A stretch of 64,000 nt of DNA from Rhipicephalus microplus (taxonomy: Eukaryota; Arthropoda; Arachnida; Ixodida; Ixodidae): positions 115,567,005-115,631,004 of the forward strand of contig NC_134703.1 of the NCBI RefSeq assembly GCF_043290135.1. Reading direction: 5' to 3'. The notes beneath the pieces were generated by a model that saw only the letters and a program-made list of their open reading frames with translations, did no database searches and was not told where the DNA came from. Below are positions 21,083 to 32,239 of this stretch, piece by piece (position 1 is the first letter of the stretch; the number at the start of each line of letters is the position of its first letter). The translations under genes were made by a program, and so were the position numbers.

Positions 21083-21318
21083 CCCCGCCGCGGTGGTCTA
21101 GTGGCTAAGGTACTCGGCTGCTGACCCGCAGGTCGCGGGTTCGATTCCCGGCTGCGGCGGCTGCATTTCCGATGGAGGCGGAAATGTTGTAGGCCCGTGT
21201 ACCCAGATTTTGGTGCACGTTAAAGAACCCCAGGTGGTCAAAATTTCCGGAGCCCTCCACTACGGCGTCTCTCATAATCAAATGTTGGTTTTGGGACGTT
21301 AAACCCCACAAATCAATC
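21083..21318 (+). mobile_element. Full-length Ruka-like SINE with target duplication
   Basis: Pol III A box TGGTCTAGTGGC (about 21093) and B box GGTTCGATTCC (about 21137) in a tRNA-like head, then the standard body and (AATC)n tail. A direct repeat AACCGTCTAT(G/A)TAG flanks it at 21069-21082 and 21319-21332. Transcribed by Pol III and mobilised by a LINE; the partner LINE is not identified here. Confidence 0.95.
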
Positions 21319-21332
21319 AACCGTCTATATAG

Positions 21333-22258
21333 AACAACCACCGAACATTTCGAGCTTCATCCAATTGCATTGTACACACATCGCGTAACGCGTCAATATC
21401 GGTGCAACAATACGCAATGAATTGGTGTCATACATCGAACCACGCATGCCGGTTAACGCAGTTTTCTATCAAGTAAGCCGCAAGCTGCATGCCGTACACT
21501 ACACCGGCGTTGCACGGCACGTATGCAACAAACAGTCTGCTTGTCTTTCTTTTTTTCTTTGCTTTTTTTTTGCTCTTGTATTCTGTTGTACATTTCCGAG
21601 CTGGCCGTTTTTAGACGACGCGTCATGGCGAGTTCAGATTTCGAAGTTGTCTCCGTCGTTCTTTTCATCTTGGGTGAGTCACGTCATCTTCGCGTTCGAA
21701 ATACTTTTTTTTTCGTTGTTGTTCAGTCTTTCGAGGATTACCTTGTGTCGGCAGGCATTTCGGTATTACTTGTGCTGTCATTATTTTTTTTTCTTTGTCA
21801 CAGAGCTTTTTTCGCAACAACCCCCGATTCACGTCCGAAGGCGTTCAACTGCAGTCGCTTCTCGTTTTTTTTTTTTTAAGATGTAGTGACTCAAAGGAAA
21901 CACGCATGTTTTAAGTAATGTGATAGTGCGTTACTATACATCAATCGAATGGTCGAAGGCAAAGGAAAATGTCGTCCGTGCTGTGTGTCCAATGGTCCCC
22001 TTTTATGACTGATTACACACTATATACGTGTTGATTGAGTTCTACACGCCTGCATTCATGGCCTGATCGACGTTACGATTTTATGCGAGTTGTTTTTAAT
22101 GCATAATATTTTACGAAAGCCTCTTGAAAATTTCAGCGTCGGTCCTGAGTGGACTCGTCGATTGATTCAAGTTGTGGTTGTACGAGCTGCCTCGTAAAAC
22201 ATTTTTTAGCGTTCATATTGCGAGTAATAATGGTACAGCCTCAAACCGGACGTTGACA
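21333..22258. other. Intergenic, no gene seen
   Basis: T-rich tracts at 21548-21880 produce long frames of phenylalanine that I do not accept as genes. Otherwise featureless. Confidence 0.35.
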
Positions 22259-22272
22259 TTTGCACTATAAAC

Positions 22273-22517
22273 TGATTTATTGATATGTGGGGTTTACCGT
22301 CCCAAAACCACCATATGATTATGAGAGACACCGTAGTGGAGGGCTAGGAAAATTTCGACCACCTGGGGTTCTTTAACGTGCACCCAAATCCGAGCACACG
22401 GGCCTACAGCATTTTCGCTGCCACCGAAAATGCAGCCGCCGCCACAGCTGGGATTCGATCCCGCGACCTGCGGGTCAGCAGCCGAGTACCTTAGCCACTA
22501 TACCACTGCGGCGGGGC
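22273..22517 (-). mobile_element. Ruka-like SINE, near full length, with target duplication
   Basis: Minus-strand copy with a clear tRNA-like head (GCCCCGCCGCAGTGG) at the right and tail at the left. The direct repeat TTGCACTA(T/A)AAAC flanks it at 22260-22272 and 22518-22530. Confidence 0.92.
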
Positions 22518-22659
22518 TTGCACTAAAAACCGAAAATTGTTGGGACATATACGAGCAACAAGTAACTAATTACAACATGCATGGGTTAGGTTACACGGGA
22601 GCTATATAGACTACACCTATGTAGGCTGGTTGATGCATCTATTAGGCTTTGAACCGACA

Positions 22660-23130
22660 AAGCGTGTATGGATATTTTCAGTGCAACGAATCTACAGGGG
22701 GTTTGCCAAAAGTTCTGGACTCGCTCGCTGGATTTTGTGCCGACCGGTTGTGCCCCCGCGATCTCCGACACGACAGCGCAGCTTTGGCCGACTGGGCTCC
22801 CCCTACGCCATCTCCTGACGCCGACAAGAGCTCTCGCCGAGTGGTGCCCCGTCCTCGGACACCTGCGACCACGTCCATCTTTCCTATCTTCTTACTTCCG
22901 TATGTGGCTGTCCCTGCGCCTCGCTCTCCTCCTCCCCCTCTTTATCTCTATACTTTTAAATCTTATCCTTTTTAATACCTCCTTACCCCCATCCCTCGTG
23001 AGCTACTGTTGAGGTGTCCTCCCCCTGAGAGACAGTTACGGGGCTCACTTTTATATTTTCATTTAGGAATCAGCTCCTCCCCTTTCCCCCCAAAGTTCCC
23101 AGGCCACGCTGTCAAACGAATATATGGAAT
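22660..23130 (+). mobile_element. Possible retroelement 3' portion, class uncertain
   Basis: Pyrimidine-rich sequence with CTCGTGAGCTACTGTTGAGG, CTGAGAGACAGTTACGGGGC and a terminal GGAATAAAGGTG. It looks like the 3' UTR of an abundant arthropod retroelement, but I found no second copy in the window and no diagnostic protein motif. A 114-codon frame (22668-23012) is not recognised. Confidence 0.28.
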
Positions 23131-25027
23131 AAAGGTGTGGGAGCTTTTGACGGGATTTGTGAATAGTTACGCTCACAATCCCTTCATTAAATACAACTGG
23201 GAGTAAAATGGTCTAACAGGAAGAAAGATGATGTCTGTCTCTCTTAACAGTCGTCTTGAGTAACTTTTCTCAGGCTCACGGATGCGGTAATCTTGAAAAT
23301 TTCTGTCCCCTTGTTTCTTTCGCAGTTTTTTTTTTCTCTTCCTTTCCTCCTCTACGAGGTAGTGTAGTGAACTCGGATGCAATCTAGTTAACTTCTCTGC
23401 CTTTTCTGTGTATCTTTCGCTCCCTCTCCGCGAATGATTTCTCAACCCTCAGATATGTCGTGACGTCAAACTACCGCCACGAAGCTGAAATCTCCCATAC
23501 GTTCATTTGCATGCGTACATCAGTCTATACAGGACAACGTTCACTCAGTTGTGATACAAAACGGCAACGTTAAAGGATTCACAAAGTCGACTGAAAAGAA
23601 GAGGAGGAGGAAAAAAGCATAAGAAGGTGGCTTTAGCTGTGGAGCTGTCGGTGATTTCATAAACTCTTCCCTACAGAACAAAAGACGTAGGCAAGAAAAA
23701 GAGGTGCCGATAGCAAAATCTTATTTCACAGGGTTCCGCAAGTGCAGATGAAAAATAAAACAATACACAATTTTTATTTTAATGCATCGCAAATGGTTGT
23801 CCGGAAATGGGTACTATATAGTGGAAAATGCAGCAAAACCACTGCTGATAAATGCGAATGTTCACTTTGCAGTGCTTAAGATATTCTGAAACGATTTCTT
23901 AACACCAACAGCAACCGCTTTGTTAACGTTACTTTGTATACAAGCAGAATATTACCTGCAAAACTTTAAGTAGTTAGGACGGAGCATCCCGCGAACAGCG
24001 CTATCTACTTACTGCCATTTTGTTTTCTTTGTACCTCGGCTGGTAATGTAGAAGCCTGCTACTCGCTCTTAGGGTGCGCATGGGTAAAAGACACTCGGGG
24101 CTGAAAAAAAGTCGCAAGCGTCGAATGACACGTAGCAGTATTGTGCTGTGTACAGTGTGTAGTTTGCTGACGAAGTCATGCCCGCTAACGTATACATGCA
24201 GGTAACCAATAGGTCAGGAAAGCCTGCAAAATTTTAAATTCGGCTTTGAAGAGACCAGTTCATTCAAGGAACGTAACCTCTATGAAATACGCTTCAACGT
24301 GGTTAGTCGTTGTATTTGGTAGTCGTGTATGCGTACCTCCTTGCTACGACGACACTTGTAAGGTCTTCCTCTCCCTTTTCGCGCGCCCTGCTTGAGACAG
24401 TACAGAGCCGTTCGACTTTGTGCGACTTTGAAGATCGTTTCCTCGCGACGTGCTTTTGAACGGTCATCACGTGCGCGCGATTGCGACATTCTTTCGGTAC
24501 CGCGTGCAAAAGCTCAAGGAAGCGAGCGAGACCTCTTTGACGCCCGATAGGTTGTGGAATTTGCGTGCAATGGGTAATACTCTGCGTTGCCGCGGTTCGT
24601 GTTTCATTTAGCGCTGTATACGTACACCCGGCAACAGCATACAGAGCGCGGGTGAAGTTTTTTGAAAGCTTGGATACGCGAGCTGCTAGCCTTCCGGCGG
24701 ACGTCAGGGGTAAGTTTAACGATAGTACTCTTATCCGGCATATCTAAGTAAACTCTAAAAAACAAACAAACAAGATGCTACAGCAACGAAACTCGGTACA
24801 CAACAGTGATGTATCCCGTACGAGGATATTTTGTCCGTACAAAGAAAAATAAGAGTGCTTCATTGTGCAATTCGATGGTGTATGACCAGAGCAACTGTTT
24901 AGCTGACGGCACAGAGATGATACAGGGCCTACACTAGCTAGTGGTTTTGTGCTTTCAGACATCGCGGAGTTAGAATGGCCTAGCCATATATACAGCTTTC
25001 CTCTAATGCAATAATGGTGTGCTTTAG

Positions 25028-25063
<36 letters not shown>

Positions 25064-25302
25064 AAAGAAGACGCAAGCATCGATAACTTTTAAAATGAAA
25101 ATAAAATAAAACCCTCGGTGAGAGAGAAACGGGAGAGTGGATTTACCGATTCAATTTTAGATTATAAGTTCAGTGTTCATTACTGCTTGTGGCCGTGTAC
25201 GCCGTACAGAGTACTTGAGCGGGAATACTATGCGCGTCTGTGCACTTGTTCTGCTTGTACAGCGCGTACTCTGTAAGTTGCGGATTGGGAAACATCCTTC
25301 AT
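23131..25302. other. Intergenic, no gene seen
   Basis: Contains a (CA)n dinucleotide run at 25029-25058. Small frames on both strands lack recognisable motifs. Confidence 0.35.
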
Positions 25303-25580
25303 TGTGCTATGGCGTCGTCAATAGACGTCAACCAAGCTCTCGTTTCTAGAGCTTTGCTACCGTGTAGCAAGTTAAGGGCAGTCACAGTCCTGGCCAACAT
25401 GTCCTACACCTGGTTCATTGACTGTGTTTAATCAATCACCCATTCAAGCGCTATAGTCGAAGGCTAACATACCTCGTCGGGGTATGTTAGCCTTCGATTT
25501 CGATAGCTCGATGCATTACACCTGTATGGCTTTTCGAGAATATCTCAAACCATTTGGATTTAAGATTATTTGGTATTTAG
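25303..25580 (+). repeat. Family G repeat with conserved hairpins, copy 1
   Basis: Starts TGTGCTATGGCGTCGTCAAT and runs to TTTAAGATTATTTGG. It matches copy 2 (27299-27560) along its whole length with moderate divergence. It holds a 16-bp stem, CGAAGGCTAACATACC with GGTATGTTAGCCTTCG (about 25458-25497), and a smaller AGCTCT/AGAGCT stem. Class unknown. Confidence 0.7.
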
Positions 25581-27298
25581 GATCTTGCAGCTGTCCCACG
25601 GATCTAGCCTTGCGAAATTCACAGGCCACTGGCCCGCCCGGTATCCTATTTTACGATTATATTGAACTACTATCAATTTTAAGATGACGCGGGGGCATGC
25701 GCTCAGACAGTCGCGCGGAGCGCGACAAAACCCTGCATCTGCCGGTGGCCTGAGAGCTGTTCCGCAGGCAGTGTTGAGCCGTACCCCTATCACCACACCA
25801 CATCACACCACTCCACACCACACTAATTGGAGGTTTCACACCACGGTATTTGCAAACTATTTTGATGACTCATTCTGAGCTGACATTGAGTCAGCTCCCG
25901 AAATAGGCCGTATCGACAGGGACTTGCTTCAGTACCCATAATCTCGGTACAAGTGGATACGCATATGCTGGTGTTGACCAGCGAGCATGAAACCTCTGGA
26001 TAAACGGCGCTGCTATGGCAACCAAAGAGAGTATTTATCTTCGTTAGGGGATAACAGTTCTGAGCCGCGCGCTTTTCGGGTTGTACGAAACATGCAATCA
26101 TTTATATCGATTGTGATGTTCTCATTTTTTGTTTGGTGTATATTAAAAAAAAAAGGAAACAGACCATAAATGGGACCGGCCATTTTAAGATAATGAATGT
26201 GAAAAACACCGCAGCTATGACAATGACATCAAGAAAACGCAAGTGAAACTGAAAAATACTGCAAGTGTCTGCAACGGTAATACGAAGTATTAACAAAGAG
26301 AGCTTATATTGATCCCATACAAGCACCCTCACGCATGCACCCGTAAAAGAGTTATAAAAATAACTCGAGTATGCAGTCGGCTGGTAAGAAGTTCATATAG
26401 AACAAACTAAACGTGCACAACAGTTAGAGTGCATAAAGAGTTCATCGTTTCACCGTCTAACATTAATTGTTTTGTCTCCTAGTAGCGTTTTAAGCTGCAG
26501 TTTATGACATACCAGGGTCTGCTGGAAGTTCAGTACTTTTTTGTATTACGTTACGTCCTCGCAATGAAGGTGCGGTTCTTGGTTATTCTCTCACGAATCT
26601 TAGAGTAATGTGTTCCCATTATTAAGCTACGAGTTTGCCGCTTAGTATTTTCTAGTAAAGCGATGTAAGTATCAAGTTGGCTAATGAACATGAGCATCGA
26701 AACGCGATACTATGAGGAAAAGCACTCGTAGACTGTGTGTTTAGAAATAGCTGTCAGTGATTATTAGTACGAGGTACTCTACAATGGGAAAGCATAAAGC
26801 CGTCCAGTGGGCATTAAAGATCTGTGATTGACAGATTACTGTGTGTGATGGGTGGGGGGTGGAGGGAGGGGCTCTTTTTATAATCAATTAGACTGAGTGC
26901 AGCCATAGAAAACAAACACCATAGCTACACTTGTCATAACAAAATAGCTATATTTCTAATGTGTAAGCTCTGTCCTTCGTGGTGCACATCATTTTATTAC
27001 ACAGTCACTATGCTCTATGCAACGTTTCTTTTTTCTTTTTTTTTTTTGCTTAGAGGGCCGGAATATATCTCAATCTCGCGTTTGTTCGGTAGTGATAGTG
27101 CATAATATGTTGGTCGTTAGAGGGATTATTTTGCAGCCTTCTAGCATAAATTTATAGTCTTTAATTGCTTGCAATGCTTCGATTTTCGTCACCCTCATTT
27201 AACAGAGGCCAGAGGACACAATCCACCGGAGTCTCAGTGAAGTGTTCTGCCCGATAGCTAATAAGAGATAATTAGCAATTGGTTGTTAATATACTAAT
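25581..27298. other. Intergenic; one family F fragment
   Basis: At about 26765-26830, GTACGAGGTACTCTACAATG and AAAGCCGTCCAGTGGGC match family F. The rest shows no supported feature. Confidence 0.35.
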
Positions 27299-27560
27299 GT
27301 GCTATGGCGTCGTCAATTGACGTCGACAAAGCTCTCGTTTCTCGAGCTTTACTGTCGTGTAGCAAGTTAAAGGCAATTACAGTTCTGGCCAACATGTCCT
27401 AGCTGGTTCATTGACTGTGTTTAATCACCAATTCAAGTGCTAGTCGAAGGCTAACATATTTCGTCGAGGCATGTTAGCCTTCGATTTCGAGTGCTCGAGG
27501 TATTATACCTGCATAGCTTTTCGAAAATATCTCAATCCATTCGAATTTAAGATCATTTGT
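27299..27560 (+). repeat. Family G repeat with conserved hairpins, copy 2
   Basis: Same order of segments as copy 1: GTGCTATGGCGTCGTCAAT, AGCTCTCGTTTCTCGAGCT, GGCCAACATGTCCTA, TTCATTGACTGTGTTTAATC, then the large hairpin CGAAGGCTAACAT with ATGTTAGCCTTCG (about 27445-27484). Confidence 0.7.
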
Positions 27561-27667
27561 GATTAGGATTATTAGGACTAGGATTAGTAGTTAATGTACT
27601 ACCACATGAACACCATCACAAATTTCAACAACGAATCACATAATATAACTGTGTTAAATCGTATACT

Positions 27668-28232
27668 GGTCCGCCGCGGTAAAGCAGTGGTTATGGTCTT
27701 GGTTGCCGACACGAAGGTCACGTGTTCAATCCCGGCAGCCATGTTTCGATGGATTGATTGATTTGTGGGGTTTAACGTCCCAAAACCACCATATGATTAT
27801 GAGAGACGCCGTAGTGGAGGGCTCCGGAAATTTGGACCACCTGGGGTTCTTTAACGTGCACCCAAATCTGAGTACACGGGCCTACAACACATGTTTCGAT
27901 GGAGGTACAATGATAAAGCTCTCTGTACTTTGTGATGCCAGGGCACGGGACAGAGCATCAGATAGTCTACATTTTTGGAGCCATCCATTACAGCGTCTGT
28001 TCGCCTTTTTTTACGGAGAGGAGGATTTCCTCCTTTTTAGGCTGTTGCACGAGAGTACAAAAGCCGACGTCACAGCCTCGTGAGTGCATTTTTTTTTGGG
28101 GGGGGGGGGTAACGCGCATCAACAACAGCCCAGACAGAAGACTATGGTAGCGCCCAGGGAGCCTTGAGCGAAGAGGTCTATAATCACTATATCATGGTTT
28201 GGGGACGTGGAACCCCAGATATTATCATTAAG
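27668..28232 (+). mobile_element. Diverged tRNA SINE, interrupted twice
   Basis: The head GTCCGCCGCGGTAAAGCAGT and B-box-like GTGTTCAATCCC are followed by GCAGCCATGTTTCGATGG. The body resumes after the inner SINE and reaches CCATTACAGCGTCTG (about 28003). About 170 bp of unrelated sequence with poly-T/G follows, and the SINE end resumes at about 28180 (TTTGGGGACGTGGAACCCC). Confidence 0.6.
27753..27889 (-). mobile_element. 5'-truncated SINE nested in another SINE
   Basis: The (ATTG)n tail, GATTTGTGGGGTTTAACG and the body up to GAGTACACGGGCCTACAACA are in minus orientation. The exact 13-bp direct repeat CATGTTTCGATGG at 27740-27752 and 27890-27902 is the target duplication. Confidence 0.95.
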
Positions 28233-28969
28233 TCAGCATACCATTGAATAACTTGTGAGGTATCCTTATCTTTCAAATTGAAAGTTGGGCTGTACTAAAT
28301 TTTATATATAAATGATTTAAATAAAATATCGTGATAGGAACATGTGTTAGGCTGTCCCTGCAACGCGGTTGCGTGCTTCGGTTCTATTACTTGTGGTGTA
28401 GGTCATAGGTGTGTGTGCTTACGCGATAATTGATCACATTGACAGCGGACCTACCAGGGGCGCGTTATTCATCGAATGCCAGCGCTAAACATGATGTTAT
28501 CTTTTTTTAGGTTTTTGCCGCGCCATATAGGTCCCCACTCGATTAAGGCACGAGTACGTTTCTTTCTTTCTTTGCACCGATCATAGCCGGTGATTACGAA
28601 CACCCGTCCACATCGACCTGCATTCCTCGAAGCAAGATCGAGAGCGCATCGGAGACACCGAAAAACCGGGTGTCCTGCCCGGGTTTTTCCCACAACACTG
28701 TACACACACACACACACACCATACCGTGTGGCCGTGCGGTTCCGGAATTCCTCATTTATCTCGGATACGACGACGACGCTTGCTCAGGAATTCGATCGCG
28801 CGAATAAATCAAGCATATTCCCAAAAGAGAAGGGACCACTTTGAAGTAAAAAAAAAAAAAACCCTAAGTAAGGCCGGTAGGAAGTGACGACACTCCAGTG
28901 TGCGTATGTATGTATATACGGGCAAGGTCGTTGTTGCAGTACATAACTCTATCGTACACAGCGTCCATC
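28233..28969. other. Intergenic, no gene seen
   Basis: Contains a short CACACA run (28688-28704) and a poly-A (28848-28860). No supported gene. Confidence 0.35.
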
Positions 28970-29952
28970 TGCGTCCGGTAGATCTATACGTCGTCCGCCC
29001 CTCCCCTCCCCTGCCCCCCCTCCCTCTTTTCCAATACGACGCCGGCGAATTTTGCCGGCTCCGTATTGACGACACCACCTTCCTCTTTCGTTCCGACCTC
29101 TCTCGCCACTCGTCCTCCTCCTCTGGTGCTGTATGCCAGTCCCTCCTCCTAATAATTCGTGCTCTCGGGAACCTAAAAATTGCTCGTCCTTCTATGCCCC
29201 TCACCTTCGATATGTTTCAAGTTCAACTTCCTCCTCGCCTGCCCTCGGCCGGGCGTCGCTTGCGCGTGCTTTTTTTTTTTTTTGTTATTCTTTACCCGCC
29301 CTTCGCTACCGGCCTCTTATACAACCGAATCGAGCGATGCATGCGCGCATCCCGTCGGCGTCGGGTCGTGGACTTCGGGCGCCCGCTGAGCACGCCCGGC
29401 CAAACCACGTCAGCGGGAGGCCCAGGAATCCAGTTGTTTGCGTCTCCCCCCCCTCGACGTCCCCACACCCTTCTTCTTCCGACTCGAGACTTTAGCCTTT
29501 GTTCACTGCTCGCGCGCGCCGTGGACAGTCGGCCCCGCTAGTTTCTCGACGCCTCGGCGAGCTTTTCCAAAGCGACGACCTCTCCTGTGTTACCCAGCGC
29601 GGCACAACCGACTGTTTGCCCGTCGCTCGCTTTCTTCGCCTCTCCCGACTAAGTGCTTCCCTCTGCTATTTCTTTTTCTGTGCTCTCGGACGCGCCTCAC
29701 TTGCGCAAGCGCCGCTCTTTCGGCGATCATCCGGCGTGCTTCTTTGACGCGCGCTGACGCCAGTGGACAGCCGCAGCTCCTCCCTTCCCCTTTGATCGCT
29801 CGGGCACCCATCGCGTTTGCCCCCGAAGCACCCTTCATCTCTGCGATTTCGGTGCGACAGGACGAAGGAAGAAGCGGTTTATTTGCTTTATTTGGAAAAA
29901 GAGCTCGTCTCCGACCCACGGCTGCTGCCGCCGCCTCAGCACTTGCAGACAG
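28970..29952 (+). promoter_or_regulatory. GC/pyrimidine-rich block ending in a consensus splice donor
   Basis: Composition changes abruptly to CpG-rich and C/T-rich sequence unlike the AT-rich flanks. At the end, CTTGCAGACAG/GTGAGTATTC gives a perfect donor (GT at 29953). This fits a TATA-less promoter with a non-coding first exon on the plus strand. Long frames run through it on both strands (for example 28900-29541), but they are Pro/Ser/Arg-rich by-products of composition. The next convincing plus-strand acceptor of a gene is at 59981, so it could be a distal 5' exon of that gene or belong to an unseen one. Confidence 0.35.
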
Positions 29953-30895
29953 GTGAGTATTCATGGGATCAGGCTCTTGAATTGCGGTATGGGCATTTGT
30001 TTGTTTGTTTGCTGGCCGATGGTCCGAATGGACCCGTTCCTTTGGGGAAACACTGGCCGTTTCTTGAGAGGGTGGTGGGGAGGACATTCCTTGGTCGCGC
30101 ATTGTTTCATTCGTTCATCTTCGTTGTCATTTAATCGTTGCTAACTCTCTCACTGTCGCAAAAGTGTAGCGATGGTGGGACGAACCATGCAAGTAGTTTG
30201 ATGCAGCGGTAAAGATCAAGAAAAAAAAAAAACTATGCCTTCTTGAGTTGCTTAGCGTTTGACATTTTCCCGTGAATATAGGACAAAAACAAAGCCCACG
30301 AGGCAAAAGGCGAGCACGAATTGTTGGCGTGTAATATTGTGTCCCCAGAACAATGCCCGCAGCTGATGCGAGCGCACAAAGGCACAGTCACGCGTGAAGG
30401 AGCGGCTTCGTCAACAAAGCTAGCTGTTCCTTGTTTGTTTAACATTGCCAGCAACGTGTGGTATCCCACACCAGTACGCGCGTAGTACATTCTTACTATT
30501 GTGACATCTGATAGTAGAATCTTGGTGTGCTTGCTCTCGTCGGTTATTTGTTTTGGCGGAGATAGGACAGGACAAAGTTTAGTGAGGCGTTCTCGCCGTA
30601 AAACATCTTGTTTTGTAGGCTGAATGCGCGTAAAGAGGGACATTAATTTTATTCAAAAGCGGGAAGAACTTCGGGTTGAATACAGAAAACGCAACCGAAA
30701 AAGGTTGCTAAGCTGCTCAGGACTTTACGTAGTGAAACTGGCCGATACTGACGACTAATCTGATTGCTTTTAGAATGTTTCTAGGTTAGCTAGAAGACGT
30801 TGGTTGCTTCTATGGGCTGCTGCTAGCTTTGGCCAGTTGATTTCGTTTCTACAATGATTCTCAGCGCGTGAACGTTCGAGTGAAGCCGCAAACAG
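29953..30895. other. Intergenic or intronic, no gene seen
   Basis: A 136-codon minus-strand frame (30233-30643) has mixed composition but no recognised motif. Not called. Confidence 0.3.
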
Positions 30896-30903
30896 TCAAA
30901 GAC

Positions 30904-30904
30904 T

Positions 30905-30948
<44 letters not shown>

Positions 30949-31176
30949 ATGTGGGGTTTAGCGTCCCGAAACCACCGTACGATTATGAGAGGCGCCGTAG
31001 TGGGAACTCTGGAAATTTCGGCCGCCTGAGATTCTTTAACGTACACGCAAATTTGAGCACACGGTGGAGCATTTTCGCCTTCATCGAAAATGCAGCCGCC
31101 GCAGCCGGGATTCAATCCCGCGACCTGCGGGTCGGCCGCCGAGTACCTTAGCCACAACACCAACGTGGCGGGGCCA
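30904..31176 (-). mobile_element. Ruka-like SINE with long (GATT)n tail
   Basis: The (GATT)n tail (30904-30947) is followed by the minus-strand SINE body and tRNA-like head ending GTGGCGGGGCCA. The direct repeat TCAAAGAC is present at 30896-30903 and 31177-31184. Confidence 0.9.
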
Positions 31177-31214
31177 TCAAAGACACTAGACGTATGTTGA
31201 ACCTCCAAGAACAA

Positions 31215-32168
<954 letters not shown>

Positions 32169-32239
32169 AAGGCATTTCCCACTTGACGAAGATTCGGGCC
32201 CACCGTGTACAAGGCAGCCAGCAAAGAGAGATATAATAC

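Noticed and set aside
21083..21160. Functional tRNA gene
   Set aside because: A and B boxes are present, but the sequence continues into a SINE body with (AATC)n tail and target duplication, so it is a SINE head.
28900..29541. 213-codon plus-strand frame and overlapping minus-strand frames to 30102
   Set aside because: Open on both strands because of high GC; Pro/Ser/Arg-rich, no domain. The region is better explained as a promoter or non-coding exon.
30233..30643. 136-codon minus-strand frame
   Set aside because: No motif recognised and no supporting signals; length is within what chance gives in a window of this size.
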